From NCBI RefSeq assembly GCF_020906515.1, contig NC_085853.1, forward strand, positions 806,001 to 870,000: DNA of 64,000 nt, in the 5' to 3' direction. Source of the stretch: Vanrija pseudolonga. Lineage: Eukaryota > Basidiomycota > Tremellomycetes > Trichosporonales > Trichosporonaceae. The position numbers and the translations under genes were made by a program. Of this stretch, positions 33,939 through 45,702 are shown piece by piece. How positions within the stretch are numbered: position 1 is the first letter of the stretch; each line of letters starts with the position of its first letter. The notes under the pieces are model-generated. The model was not told the DNA's origin. It saw nothing but the letters and a program-made list of their open reading frames with translations, and searched no databases.

Positions 33939-35331
33939 TGTTGAACGATGCTGGTGCTGCTACTGCTGCCAGGTTTTGAGGTGCTGCTGTTGTTGAGGGT
34001 GGCAGTGGAGCTGGGCTAGGCTGGGGGCGAGCGCCAAGGTCTGCGTGCGATTCTCTCGTGTGTACGTGCCAGTTGGCGAAAGTAACACCCCTATGCAACA
34101 GTGACTTGAGAGTCAGTGGAGGTGGTTGTGATGATATAGATGGCAGCAACAGTGAGCGAGCGAATAACAAGCAGGCCAAAACTCGAGTGTGAGCCCCATA
34201 CTGCCAGCTGCAGCTGGAACCCCTGGCGCGTTTTGCACAAACTGTCGTACCACTTTTGACAAGGGACGGAGGAGCGTCAGGACGTCAGTCAGCAGGCGTC
34301 GGCACAGAGCGGCAGGCAGCAGGCAGGCAGGCGCCAAGGGATCCTGGCAGCCGAGGGTGCCCTGGAAAAGCAAAAGGCAGGCAAAGGCAAGGCGGCAGAG
34401 GCAGAGCCTGCTGCCTGGCTGGCCGCTGCACATGACGACGGTGGTGGCACGAGGGACGCGACAACACGACCGACGGGATCAATTTTTTCGGCAACGACCT
34501 TGACCAAGACCACGCATGCCGAGCGACCAGTTCCGCGCAGAGCAGTAGTAAGTAGTTGGTGACCATTGACGCGCCTGCTAGGTGTGCTGTGCTGTGAATA
34601 TGCGCGCTGGAATATGTTAGGGCATACATAGGACGCGCCATCAACCAACGATGCTTGTGAGGCGCCCGCAAGGCCCCCGCAAGCTCCGAAAATACGCGAC
34701 CGGCGGTGTGGCCGAGCGGAGCCGCCGTTCAAGTCGAGCAAGCACCTCTTTCCCTGGGAAAATAAGCTGCGAGCGGGCGCCGTCTGTTGCGCCTTGCGGG
34801 CCGCAGATCTCCCTCTCAGTGTGTATGCAGCTGGCTGCTCAGAGAAAAAAAAAGGCACTCGCCTGGGCGGACTTGACCGTGACGGCCGTTGGGTGCCGTG
34901 ACTAGTGTGCAACATGCGACAGCAGCACTGTGACGCACCACACACGCCTAATGGAAACAAGATCGGCACTTGTCAGAGTCGCTGCGGCCACGCCACCAGG
35001 CAGGCATCAGACGTCACTGATGACAACGCGTCACCTCACTGAAGCCGCATTGTATGCACTGCACCACAACGCCACACACTCTTGACCGCCGTGCAGCCAC
35101 GTAATAAAAGTCGTGCAGGACGTCACATTTCATCCATCCGCCAATACGTCAGGGTCGTCCTGCACTGCACCTCCTCCTCCTCCTCCTCCTCCTCCTCGCT
35201 TCGTTCAAAAAAAGACCTGACTGGGTTTCAAACCCAGCCACGTCAGAGAACGCTCTTGCAGATCATAGTATCTCGTAGTCGCTGATCATTAGTTCGTGCG
35301 TGCTAATCGACGAGGACAGAGTTGGAGAGAC
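33939..35331. promoter_or_regulatory. intergenic: ERG5 upstream region and YOP1 3' flank
   Basis: About 1.4 kb. The ERG5 leader is at the left. A (TCC)n/CTCCTCC run lies at 35170-35197. Just after it, a perfect 8-bp inverted repeat around one base (35219-35235) is followed on the minus strand by a T run, giving a tRNA T-arm look without the rest of a tRNA. No sterol-response element could be assigned with confidence. No gene recognised. Confidence 0.4.
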
Positions 35332-36186
35332 TTAAAGAGTCTTCTCGTCTGGGGTCGGGGTCAGTCAAGGGCCAGGGAAGGAAGCCAAGCGGGGCGAAGC
35401 CATGACTTACGCTCGAAGCTCGAGGGAGCAGCGGCGGCGGCACCCGTCGACGAGGTCGAGAACGACGAGGTGGCAGGGGCAGCGGGGCGCGACGCGCCCT
35501 TGACAACGAAGGGGCGGATCACGTTGAAGTAGAGAACCTCGGCACCGCGGGTGGCGGGGAGGAAGACTAGACAATCAGCACGGGCAAAATGTCAATCCCG
35601 CAGCAAATTTACTCACGCCAGATGGTGAAGACGGTCTTGAAGACGTAGTAGAGGGGGATCCAGTAGAGGATGGGGCGGATGGCGAACGACTCGATCAGGT
35701 TGAAGGTGCCGAAGACGACCTGTATTGGTGTGTCAGTGACCGATAGCCGGGGCATTCCTTGCACACAAGTGCACAGACGTACCCAGTAGGTGAGCCACTG
35801 CTTGTCATCGTTGGTGCTGGGGGTCTCGATGGCCTTGATCGAGAGGTAGGCGGGAAGACCCCAACCGATGAGGTTGGAGACGGCGCCAGCGAGGCCAAAG
35901 AGGTTGAAGAAGATGAGGAGGACAGCCCTGGATAACCGTGTCAGCGGCCCGTGCAACCAACATTGCGTGTCATCTCGCACGCAGTCAAGACTCACGAGGC
36001 GCCGAGGGCGAGGACACCGTAGGCCTTGGGGACGTTGGTCTTCTTCTCAATGTCGCGGAGGATGGGGAACTTGTTGAGCTCGGCGTCGAGCGAGTTGAGC
36101 TGGCCCTGAGCAGTCTTCTGGACCTGCTGAACGTAGGGGTGGTTGAGGAAGTTCTGGGTAATCTGCTGAGCCTGAGGGGTCGACAT
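35332..36186 (-). CDS. YOP1: ER-shaping protein YOP1 / REEP5 (TB2/DP1/HVA22 family)
   Basis: Inserts as membrane hairpins and curves ER tubules together with reticulons. Start ATG at 36184-36186: MSTPQAQQITQNFLNHPYVQQVQ. The conserved core follows: TNVPKAYGVLALGA, then [57 protein letters not shown] and ILYWIPLYYVFKTVFTIWLFLPATRGAEVLY after splicing. The Tyr/Ser-Ile-Lys-Ala-Ile-Glu and QWLTYWVV motifs are diagnostic of the family. Four introns: about 35931-35995, 35720-35783, 35563-35616 and 35346-35411. The tail is Ala/Ser-rich and ends HEKTL with TAA at 35332-35334. About 195 aa, normal size. Confidence 0.94.
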
Positions 36187-37815
36187 CTGTGTAGGATGCA
36201 GAATGGATGCAAGAGGTCATTGTCAGCGGGTGTCATTGGTGTGAGCTGGTCGTGGGTGGGAGGGTGGGCCGAGGTTCCCACGGCTAGAGGGACCGGACAG
36301 AGCTGATAGCGCTGCTTTTGCCTGTCTTGTTGCATGGGCAGAGAGTGTGGATGCTCACCTTTGTTATGATTTAGATTGTGTAGGTTAGGAGAGTAATAGA
36401 GAGGAGAGAAGGGACTGTGGAAAGTGACTTCTAAGGTTGGATGATGATGATGATGATGGCGATGAAGTGAGGAGAGGCAAAAGGATCGAGAGTCGCTAGC
36501 AGCCAGCCAGCCAGCCAGCCAGCCAGCTGGTGCAAGATTGCCAGTGACATGGAATGTCGTGGTGCGGCGGCGGCGGGTGGTGGGCCGTGGGCGGATGGGC
36601 GAGGGCGGGCGTGTGGCTAGGGGCAAAAGTCAAAACCGGCTGGGCTCACAGTGACGACGGTGCGTGCAGGGTAAAGGGTGTGGTGTGCTGGCTGGCTGGC
36701 CGCCCGCCGCCGAAGGAGGAGCGGAGCCTAAGGGACATTGTTGAGCCACCCTACCTGTCATCGAGCACAAACTACCAGTATACCAGCCAAATGCGCACGC
36801 AAGCGTCATGCAATGCGGTCATGCGCAGGCACCCACCAGCCTGCCAGTCAGCCAGCCAGCCAGCAGCCGGAGAAAGCGGCCATGCGACTTGCTACCATTC
36901 TCGCACACTGGTGAAACCCTTTGGCTTGCTTGCCCTTTGGCCGTGGAGCCAAAGCCGCGCAACAACGCACGGAAGGCTTCGGGTGCTGAGGTCATTCTAG
37001 ATGCAATGCTTGCCTGGCTGCTCCAAACCGGCACACTGCTCGTCAGTCTCGTCACTTGGACGCAGCCGCCGCCCGTACTAGCCCACGTCTTCCATGCCCA
37101 GCTTTGATCACGGGGTTGGTCGTGTGCGTGCAGCAGCGTCTGTCACTTGGCCGGCGTGCTACTGCTACTCGCCACCGCTCCAGACTCGACCCTCGAGCAT
37201 CCATCCTCTCCATCCTTGCAATCGATGGCGAGCTCGACCCCGGCTGCACTCTGAAGCGACCCACCCAACAATCAATGACGTATATTTCCGCCTTGACAAC
37301 GTGGAAGTGGCACATTGATCGGCGAGGACCGCGTGGCTTTGTTTTTCTTGTATCATTTATTTATTTTTTACTCCCAACCAGCTAGCCATGCTGACTTTTG
37401 GGTTCGGCGCGTCCTTAGGCAGTCACCCTGAAGCCCTTGGTCGTTTCCGACCCAAGCCTCGAGGCGGCTATTGGAATTGAATACAACCAACCCTTTGTGG
37501 CTGCCCCGTTAATCGAGACCAACTTGCCCGCGTTTCACGCATTAGAAACGCGCTGGAGTAGGTCTGATATGCCATTACTCTAGTCGAAACGAGTGTTAAT
37601 GGCCGCCCCCGCCGGCACGCCCGCCCCAAAGCCACGCGCCTTGCCGCACGCCTCACGTGTCATATCTGGACAAGAAGACCTCAAGACGCGGCGTCGTACC
37701 TTGGGGAGCCCCGTCTACACGCACACTGCTCGAGTCTTGGCTGGCTTCGATCCAACCTTGCTTCTTGCAATCGCCCATCATCCCCCCCTCCCACCCATCC
37801 CTGCCTCACCCGGTC
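36187..37815. promoter_or_regulatory. divergent intergenic region, YOP1 and TED1/CDC1-like genes
   Basis: About 1.6 kb between divergent genes. The YOP1 leader (36190-36480) is C/T-rich on the minus strand. GCCA/CCAG repeats sit at 36503-36530 and 36838-36866. The 150 bp before 37816 are C-rich leader for the plus-strand gene. No coding gene recognised. Confidence 0.45.
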
Positions 37816-39862
37816 ATGAGCAGTGGCCGAGCTGGATCGAGGTCGCAGCCGTCGAGCGTCGAGCACTGGCTCTCAGACGGGCCCGTCAAGATGCGCCGCT
37901 CGGGCCTCCGGAGCCGCTCAACGCAGCTCATGGCGTTCCGTTTCGCGTCGGTCGTACTGGTCATTTGGTACGAGGTACGTCCTGTGGCTGCAACATCTAT
38001 TGGTCCGCCGCTGACAAACTCTACAGGTTGGCGAGGTGCGTTATCTGCAACTGCACAGGCCGGTACGTGGCTGACGCCTCGCAGTTCTTCAGCTCCCTCT
38101 CGGGCTGCAAGTTTCCCGACGTCGTCCTGCGCGCCGAGTCGGCACAGGCTCCGACGCACGTTGTGCTCATCGCGGACCCCCACGTCCCGCACCCTAGCCT
38201 CTCGCACCCGCCGGACAGTGCGCCGTGGGTCAATGCGATCCGCCAGGGCATGGAGGAGCTGTTCATGCGCAAGAGCTGGAATGTGGTGCGCCGCCTCGGC
38301 CGGATCGATGCCGTCATTGTTGTCGGCGACATTCTTGACTGCGGGCGCGAGTTCATGTCGGACAAGCAGTGAGTGGCGGACGGGCGTGTCGGGCGTGGGC
38401 CTGGGAAGAGGAGGGAGGAGGGGGGCTGACTGTGCCGCCAGCTATGACGAGTACTACCAGATCTTCCGCTCAATCTTCAAGCTTCACCCCACCACAGACA
38501 TCTACTTTGTGCCAGGGAACCACGATATCGGGCTTGGGCCACCTGGCACGTTCTCCCCCTTTGCGCGCCGGCGATTCCAGGAGCACTTTGGTGACCTCAA
38601 TGCGGTCGTGTCGGTGGCCAACCACAGTCTGATCCTGCTCGACTCAATCGGCCTAATCGAGGAGGACCGACGACGATACGCCGCCGAGATCCAGTACGGC
38701 GAGTGGTCCGGTATCGCTGGAGGCGTTATCGAGTTTGTGCAGGCACTTGGGAAAGGTATGGGGTTTACGTTGGGCCTCAGCGCTGACGGTTCCAGAACCA
38801 CCACCCAACCCCATCCTCATCTCGCACGTCCCGCTCGCACGCCCTGACACTGTCAACTGTGGCCCGCTCCGCGAGTATGGCACAATCCAGAAGGGAGTCG
38901 GAGTCGGATATCAGAATCTCCTCGGCGGCGAGACGAGCGACTTCTTGCTGGAGGCGCTCCGGCCAATCGTCGTGTTCAGCGGCGACGACCACGATTACTG
39001 TGACATCACCCACCAGCACGGTATCCGCGAGGTGACTCTCAAGTCGTTCTCGTCCTCTGCTGGCATTCAGAAGCCAGGTCTGCAACTGCTGTCTCTGATC
39101 CCTCCTCAAGAGGGAGTCTTGAGCCATGCCGATGTCCCCTGCTTCCTTCCGGACCAGCTCGGCGTCTACAACTGGATCTACCTGCCCTTCATCATCTTCA
39201 CGTTCGCCTACATCCTACTCACCAACTTGCGCTCGGCACTAGTGCGAGGTTCGCACCATCACCACGGTGGCGATCGGTCACCAAAACCCAGACACAGCCC
39301 CCGTCCGGACGAGAAGCGTCGCGAGCGCCCCGTCTTGACGACAACACGGTCGTCACAGCATTTACAGAGCTTGACCGCAACCGCGCGAGGACGACACCAC
39401 TTGGCGGCCGCGGGGTCAGCGCCAAACTCGCCACATCTGAGCCCCCGGATACCGTACGATGACAACGACTCGGAGCTGGGGGACGGCTACATCTCGCCGG
39501 CTTTGTCGAGGCGCTCTAGCTACGGTGTTGATTTGAACGAGGCGGGTGCAGCGACACCGCCTCTCCTCCGCATGTCGTCTTCGACTGGTCTTCCAAGCCC
39601 AATTGTCCAGCCGGTACCTCGCCGAGTCGCACTTCCGCGAATGCTGTCCGCATCAGACTGGGTAGCTTCCGCGCGTGCCAAGGACACGTCAGTCATCAGC
39701 TTGGGAGCTGCCCACGGCAACTCGTATTTCTCCAAGCTTACGAGATCCCTGCGCTGGTTGTGGCGCACGAGGAATAGCGTGGTCATCAAGAGCGTACGTG
39801 AGCTGCTGTCTGTCATCCTTCCCGCCGCAATCGTATGGGTCATTGTGAATGCCATATGGTAG
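37816..39862 (+). CDS. CDC1/TED1-type membrane metallophosphoesterase
   Basis: About 600 aa. The N-terminal membrane anchor (AFRFASVVLVIWYE) is followed by a calcineurin-like phosphoesterase domain: IADPHV (motif I), VGDILDCG (motif II), VPGNHDIG (motif III), ILISHVPLAR and FSGDDHDYC (last His motif). A second helix, WIYLPFIIFTFAYILL, is followed by a Ser/Arg-rich loop and a final helix near LLSVILPAAIVWVIV. This layout is that of yeast Cdc1/Ted1 and human MPPE1, ER/Golgi Mn-dependent enzymes that remove ethanolamine phosphate from GPI anchors (family knowledge). Start ATG 37816-37818. Introns at about 37975-38026, a 49-nt one starting at GTGCGT near 38037 (it joins VGE to FFSSLSGC), about 38370-38441 and about 38756-38795. 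Stop TAG at 39860-39862. Confidence 0.86.
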
Positions 39863-40196
39863 GGACTGGGGCTGGCTGAGAGGGAGATTTGATTCGCGCG
39901 GTGCATAACATAGACAAGATCAGTACCATGTAGTCGACAATGTAGCTCTATCATGCATGCGGGTTTGCAGCAGGCAACAAGAAACATGTCAGTCACGTCG
40001 TCAAGTTCAAGGTGCGGGTTGTTGATGTTGACGTCATGTTCACATGGCTGGAACCGAACCTTAGTGCCGCCCCCTTGAATCCCGCTGCTGCCGTCAACGC
40101 GGCGTGTCAACAAGAATCGCGCAGCGGTGCAAGAGTCTATCTTTGACCATTTCTGCGCTGCTCGCATCTCCTCTCACAACCATCCACCACGTCGCA
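39863..40196 (+). promoter_or_regulatory. spacer between TED1-like and CsbD-like genes
   Basis: 334 bp with the 3' end of the upstream gene and the promoter of the downstream gene on the same strand. The last 40 bp before 40197 are C/T/A-rich leader. Nothing else seen. Confidence 0.45.
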
Positions 40197-41048
40197 ATGT
40201 CCAACAACAACCAAGGTCCACTTGAGCCGTCGCGCGTGGCGCCAGACGTCCACCCGGCCAATGACGGCATCATCGAGGATGCCCAGCAGGGTGAGTCGGG
40301 TCCGTGGCGGCGTAAGGGAGCAGACACTGACGCTGGCTGCGCAGGCGACACGTTCCCCGGTGGCGGCAGCGCCGTGACTGAGCAGGCGGGCAAGGTGCCG
40401 TTCAAGGACCAGGTGGGTGGCGGTGTGGCGTGGTGTGCTATTGCTGTGTGTGGCGCTCACTGCGTCCCCAGGTCAAGGGCTTCGCCAAGGTGTTTGCCGG
40501 CGAGACGTTCAACAACCCCGCCGAGGTCGAGTACGGCAAGCAGCGGCTCGAGGGCAAGGAGCCCGACGCACGCCTCCTCGACTCGGAGTACGCCGACGAG
40601 TGTACGTGGGCGAGTCGTGTGACAGTGCTGACGACCACCAGTCAAGCAGAAGGTCGAGAAGGAGAAGGCCGGCGAGCCCAAGGTGCCGTTCACGCAGCAG
40701 GTAGGGGCAGCAGCAGAAGGAGTGAGCTGACACGCAGGTCAAGGGCTGGGCCAACATCATCGCCGGCGAGGTCGAGCACAACCCCGCAAAGGTGCAGTAC
40801 GGCGAGGCCAAGCTCGAGGCCAAGCAGCCCGAGGTGGGCGTTCTGAATGCGCGTGCCGAGGCCGCGCGCGAGGGTGAGTGGCGAGAGCCACAAAAGAGCT
40901 GACAGCCGCAGCCGAGGCCCGCGGCGAGAAGCCCAACGTCGGGTTCGTCGAGGAGGCAAAGGGCTACGCTAAGAAGATTGCCGGCGAGACGTTTGACGAC
41001 GACGCCGAGGTCGCTTATGGCGAGGCCAAGATCCGCGGCGAGGCGTAG
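40197..41048 (+). CDS. hydrophilic protein with three CsbD-like repeats
   Basis: About 190 aa, highly charged, no membrane segment. After MSNNNQGPLEPSRV come three related units: VKGFAKVFAGETFNNPAEVE, VKGWANIIAGEVEHNPAKVQ and AKGYAKKIAGETFDDDAEVA, each followed by a YGxxxxxG/A-type Lys/Glu helix. The pattern of Gly, Ala, Lys and Glu with KGxAxxIAGE resembles CsbD-like stress proteins and hydrophilins, so a role in stress or desiccation is a guess from composition. Introns at about 40290-40344, 40411-40471, 40600-40641, 40700-40738 and 40873-40910. Units 1 and 2 begin exactly at phase-0 exon starts, each after a ...PFxxQ exon end. Start ATG 40197-40199, stop TAG 41046-41048. Confidence 0.72.
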
Positions 41049-41234
41049 AGCAGAGTCCCTGGATAGACGAAGAGAGAGAGCGGGAGAAAGTCATGTATGC
41101 CTGGCTTTACGATGCTGCTGACATTGACTGCTTGTTGACACGGATACTGAAGAACACTGGCATATTAAACTGTGGAGAGGACAACCAACTGATATTAAAC
41201 AGCGTGGCGGGCTCAGCCCGGCCGAAAACAGCGA
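41049..41234. other. convergent 3' flanks
   Basis: 186 bp between the stops of the CsbD-like gene and the first DUF6534 gene, which converge. AT-richer than its surroundings; no feature seen. Confidence 0.4.
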
Positions 41235-42965
41235 TCACAGAACGGCCGGCGCGTCCTTGGGTGGCGGGGGCGGCGTGCCGCTCGCGATGCACGAGAGGCG
41301 GTTGAACACCTCGATGTTGTCGGGCGCGCCGTCGTCGCCGTACTCGTGACCAGTGAACGTCGCGTCCGTGGTGCCCGTCGCGCCAGACGCCTTGTCCGTG
41401 TCGACGGCGTGCGACGCGCGCGCGCCGCCGTCGCCCTCGCCCTCCTCGTCGATGTCGTCGTCCATCTGCAGCTTGTTGAGCTTGCGCCGGTTCGGCCCGG
41501 CGGGGAGGTACTCGACGTGCTGGGTAATGTCAGCGAGTTCTTGCCGCCACGACGCACCGTCTCGTACGTCTCGGTCTCGACGTCGACCTGGATCGTGGCC
41601 AAGGGACGGCTGTTGAGCGTGAAGACTTGGCCCTGGCGTCGGTGTCAGCTGGGTCCGAGACGTACCGCCCCACCGTCGCCGACTCCATCGTCTGCGGCGT
41701 GAACCGGATGCGCGTGTTGAGCGAGTACATGAGACCGATGCAGTAGAACTTGGACTGGATGACCTGCAGCATGACTGACAGTGCCGAGTCGGGGTAGCGG
41801 CCTGGGCGAGGGCGTGGATGTGAGCATGCCTTGTCACATCCGCAACACCGACGCACTGAAGATTGACAGCGTGACCACGGCGAGGATCGTCGGCGGGAGC
41901 TGCGACTCGACCGTCATGCGCACGAGGCGCATGATGACCTGCGGTGGGGTCAGAACTCGCCAGCCATGCGCCCACCCACCTTGTCGGTGTAGTCCCAGCC
42001 CGTCTTGGACTGGAGCAGGCAGTACAGGATGGTGACGGTGAGGATAAAGTCTGCGCACACGGTCGACGCCATGTAGATTATGACGGCTGGGTGGGTGTGA
42101 GCGCTACCGCCCTGCGCAGCGAGGGAATCTTACGAATCTTGACCTCTGTCGACGACAGCGAATGGCCCACGCTCTCGAGGACCTTGATTGCAAGTGTGGC
42201 GCCGAGGCTACATAGGCTCCGTCAGAGGTGTTCGCGCCGGCCTCCACTCACGTCGTGAGGATGAGCACCTGGGTGGGTGGTCAGTCGGGAACAACGTCGC
42301 GCACACGACCCACCCAAACGAGGCCGAGAACAAAATAGCTCCTGTTCGTGAGGTGGAAGGCGCGGTGCGCGAAGAACCCCTGCGTCGTAACGCAGGTGAT
42401 GGCTGGGGTGAGCTGCCCTGTGCTGAAGGAGCGACGTACCGTTGAAGAAGCCGTACCACGAGCTGCATGGTCAGCGCGTCACGGCAGCGACTCGACTCAC
42501 ATCACGCTGCCTTTGAAGAACTGGGCATACAGGCCGTAGTGTGCGACGAACTGGGGTGAGTCAGCTGGCTGCTGGCGTGGCACAACTGACGTCGTAGGAG
42601 CTGTTCCACATGATAAACCCTGTGGTGGGTGGGTTAGCTTTCCACCCAAAGGACGCCGCGTACCAGTGATGAAGTAGGCTAGAAACGCGGTCGTGATGAC
42701 TACGAGCCGCGTCCACAGCCGGTCCTTGCTCTGCCACTCCCAGTACTGCGTGAGCTGGACGGTGAACACGCCGCTGCCGGGTGTGGTCAGCGAGCGCCGG
42801 AGTCGTCGCCCATAACCCACCACAGGAACGTGTCGATGATGACCTGCGCCTGGAAGCAGCCAAGCCAGAACCTCTGAGCGAGAGATTAGTGGGGTTGGCG
42901 GTACGACGTACCCTGTGCGCTGCGAACGGTGCGGCGGCGGCTACCTCGTCAGGGGAGGAGCTCAT
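41235..42965 (-). CDS. DUF6534-type seven-helix membrane protein, copy A
   Basis: First of four tandem paralogs, all on the minus strand. Start ATG 42963-42965 (MSSSPDEVAAAAPFAAHR). Successive short exons give GVFTVQLTQYWEWQSKDRLW, ATAFLAYFIT-type helix 2, FVAHYGLYAQFF, TTQGFFAHRAFHLTNRSYFVL, TLGATLAIKVLES, ADFILTVTILYCLLQSKTGW, DKVIMRLVRMTVESQLPPTI and IQSKFYCIGLMYSLNTR. The last three blocks are the DUF6534 signature (SrtG-x-DkvixRLvRmTxE...KlyxxgLmxsLNsR). The cytoplasmic tail (about 110 aa) is acidic, with a DDDIDEEGEGDGG run, and ends PPPPPKDAPAVL with TAG at 41235-41237. The family is widespread and expanded in basidiomycetes; its function is unknown, and the seven-helix shape suggests a sensor or receptor (inference). 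Confidence 0.8.
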
Positions 42966-43465
42966 GGTGAGGAACAAAGGTTCAAGGTGGTGGCGCTGGA
43001 CTGCGAGTTGGTGGCGCTGGAGTGCCCAGCACGAGAGCAGGTAGGGTAGTGTACGGAGAGGATAAGTGAAAGGGATGCTCAGTGAACGCTTGACTCTGCC
43101 GACGTTGAAAGACGACGAAATGCCAGAAAAGCTCGGGCACGCCACACCGCCGTCGCCAGGAGACCCAGATCGCGCAGATCGAGGGGGCGTACCCCGTGTC
43201 CCGGTGTCGCGGCGAGGCAGGTGCCAGGTCAGCGTGAGTTGGACGGACCGCACGCCCTTGACGGGGTCGATCCCCATGCGTAAGAGGTGAGACGGTGACG
43301 CTGCGTCGCTGCTTCTGATGCGCATGCCGGACTATGCACTGCATATTGATAGTGTGGCACTTTGCTTGCTTTTTTCACATGTGGCACTTGCTGGGACTCG
43401 GTCATCAAACTACTCGATCGTCACTACGCGCATGATTTCAACGACGCCGGGAGTGCGGCCAGGCA
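42966..43465 (-). promoter_or_regulatory. spacer between DUF6534 copies A and B
   Basis: 500 bp. The minus-strand leader of copy A lies at the left. No gene seen; translations on the minus strand are Arg/Ser-rich without family match. Confidence 0.4.
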
Positions 43466-45026
43466 CTAAACACCCTCGGTCCTCGCTCCGGCCACCTGCG
43501 CCCCGCGCAGACCGTACGCCACGCTCTGGGTGGGCAGGAGCTCCTCGCTCGTAGACTCCGAGTCGTGCGTCGTCGTCGTGGCCGTTGGCGTCGCCGTCGT
43601 CCCGGCCGCCGTCGTCTTCTCATTGTCGGGGTAACCGGGTGCAGAGTCGTTGTTGGCGTCTCCGAGCGTGGTTTGCGCGCCATGACCCGTCTTGACCTGC
43701 GAAATGGCCCACTCGCGCCCCTGTGATCTGTCAGCCAGCCAGCGCACCACCTCACGTAGGACGCACTCCAGGCGTGTTCTCCATCGTGATGTTCTGCTGC
43801 TGCCCGAACTCCTGCCGTGAGTTGAGCGAATACATCAGGCCGATGCAGTTGAGCTTGGAGTTGTTGATGTACGCCGCCAGGCCGCGGGGGAAGAGGATGA
43901 CTGCGTGAGCTGTTGTACCAGAAGGGCGCTTACTGAACGTCGTCGTGAACAGAATCGCGATGATGAGCGGTGGCGTCTGGGCTTCGAGCGTCATGCGGAC
44001 CAGGCGGCCAATGACCTGCAACGTGAGAATCGCCCTGCCTTTCCCTTGCAGTCAATACGCACCTTGTCGCTGTGGTGCCAGCCGGTGCGCGTCTTCCACA
44101 GGCCCCAGAGGATGCTGAGGGTGATAATGAGATCGGCGCACATGGACCCAACGTTCCACGTCACGATGGCTGAGACCAGGTCAGTAGCGTCCGGGGCGGG
44201 GCGACGTACGGGCAAGGACTGCCTCGCGGGTGTGGTGCACGTCAAGCGAGATGAAGGTTACGGTCTGGGCGATTCCGGACGCGACGCTGGGGTCAGATCT
44301 GCACAGTGCGGACTCACGACATCCCAATGAGCGCCTGCGTGTTAGGTGATGGCTAGTGCGGCGATGCGACGTGACATACAATAAGGAGTGCCGCGAGATA
44401 CCAGTTACGGTTGTTGAGACGCCAGGTGCGATACGTGAAAAACCCCTGGATCACGGTCACGGTGATCGAGTCGATAAGGACAAAGATGGACCTTGTGGGT
44501 GAGCGTGGCAGCGCCAGGGATGACCCACAGAAAGGTGTAGCGCAGGAGGCGGAGGTACATGCCGTACTGGGCCACGAGCTGTAGAAGGGTTAGCATCTCC
44601 TTCGCCACTTTGTTTCTCGGCGCACCGTCCACCAAGCAAAGTACATCAAGTAGACTGATCGTCAGCGTTTGCTGGGCATATGTGCGCGACTCACTGAAGT
44701 TGCCATATGCCATGCCCCCAACGAACAGCACCACGCCCTTGATCCAGCGCTTGTCCTGGTTGTACGACGACCAGTACTTGATGAACTGGAACGTGAAGAT
44801 GCCGCTGGGTGTGAGCGGGGTGCAGTGCATGGGGAAGACGAACGTCAGCCAGATGTTGAGGAGCATTCCACCCCACAAGAGGGCGAAGTTCATGGTCTGG
44901 CATCAGCGAGGCCACGAGACAGTGGCGAACAATCACCTTGACGGGAGCGTAGGTCGCCGCCGCGACCGTCTCGTTGGTGATGGCGGTGGCGGTGGATCGC
45001 ACGTGGAGGACGAGGAGAGGTATCAT
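43466..45026 (-). CDS. DUF6534-type seven-helix membrane protein, copy B
   Basis: Start ATG 45024-45026: MIPLLVLHVRSTATAITNETVAAATYAPVK, with a GTGATT intron to TMNFALLWGGMLLNIWLTF. Then SGIFTFQFIKYWSSYNQDKRW, VYLMYFAWWT, LVAQYGMYLRLLRY, SIFVLIDSITVTVIQGFFTYRTWRLNNRNW, ALIGMS, AIVTWNVGSMCADLIITLSI, TRTGWHHSDKVIGRLVRMTLEAQTPPL and LAAYINNSKLNCIGLMYSLNSR. All seven helices and the DUF6534 motif are present. The soluble tail is Thr/Ala-rich, ends AGARTEGV and differs completely from that of copy A. Stop TAG 43466-43468. Closest in sequence to the truncated copy C (shared LIRMTLEAQ, AYINNSKLN and SLNSR), which suggests a recent tandem duplication. Confidence 0.82.
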
Positions 45027-45702
45027 TGTGTTCGTGAGTGTTGGAATTGCGATTTCTGAGGTGGAGAGTCCAACAGATATACCGCAGGCAGGGGAAGACT
45101 GGTGGAGTGATGTCCAGAAGAAGTCCACTCCCAGGGGCTGCGTCGACATGGGCGCCGTCGCGACGGCGACCTGGAGCCACTCGCCGAGCGCCCCGTGAAC
45201 ATGAAGGCCAGCCCATCATGGGTGCGTCCCGCGTCGTACTTCATGACCCCTCGGATTCTTCCTACCGGCTCGAGGACTGCCGTAGGAAATTGCTCGTTGC
45301 TTGCCGTGGCGGGGCGTGGCCGCATGATGTGGGTATGCCACACTCATCCTGAATTTGATTCCAGCGAGGGGAACGAACCACGACCCCTGCAAATCAATGG
45401 GAGGAGCACATGCCGATCCAATCCAACGGGACAGAGAGGAATGGGTGTGGGAGAATCCTCGCGTCTCGCTTGTCTCTCTCCCAGGTTGTGTGGGATCGAC
45501 AACTGGGCGAGGTGGACCTGAGTGACCAGCTGCGCGGCTCGGCGTTAGTCAGAGTCTGATGTTGTCACCCCGGCATCACGACCTTTCCCCTTGGCACTAA
45601 ACCATACGTGTGCATGTTTTGAGCATGGATGCTATGTAACAGTAGGTCGCCGGCAGTTGCCAGCGATCATGGAACGCTGGGCACACTGCGGCCGCGCCTC
45701 GC
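45027..45702 (-). promoter_or_regulatory. spacer between DUF6534 copies B and C
   Basis: 676 bp without a recognised gene. At about 45360-45440 the minus strand shows a GGTTCG box and a GCA triplet reminiscent of a tRNA, but the T stem does not pair, so no tRNA is called. Confidence 0.4.

Noticed and set aside
34690-34760. Sequence resembling the start of a Leu/Ser tRNA (GGTGTGGCCGAGCGG)
   Set aside because: The A-box-like motif is not followed by a foldable anticodon arm or a B box at the right distance.
45360-45440. tRNA-like signals (GGTTCG box and GCA triplet on the minus strand)
   Set aside because: The T stem does not pair, no acceptor stem closes, and there is no clear D-arm box. Not enough for a tRNA or a tRNA pseudogene.
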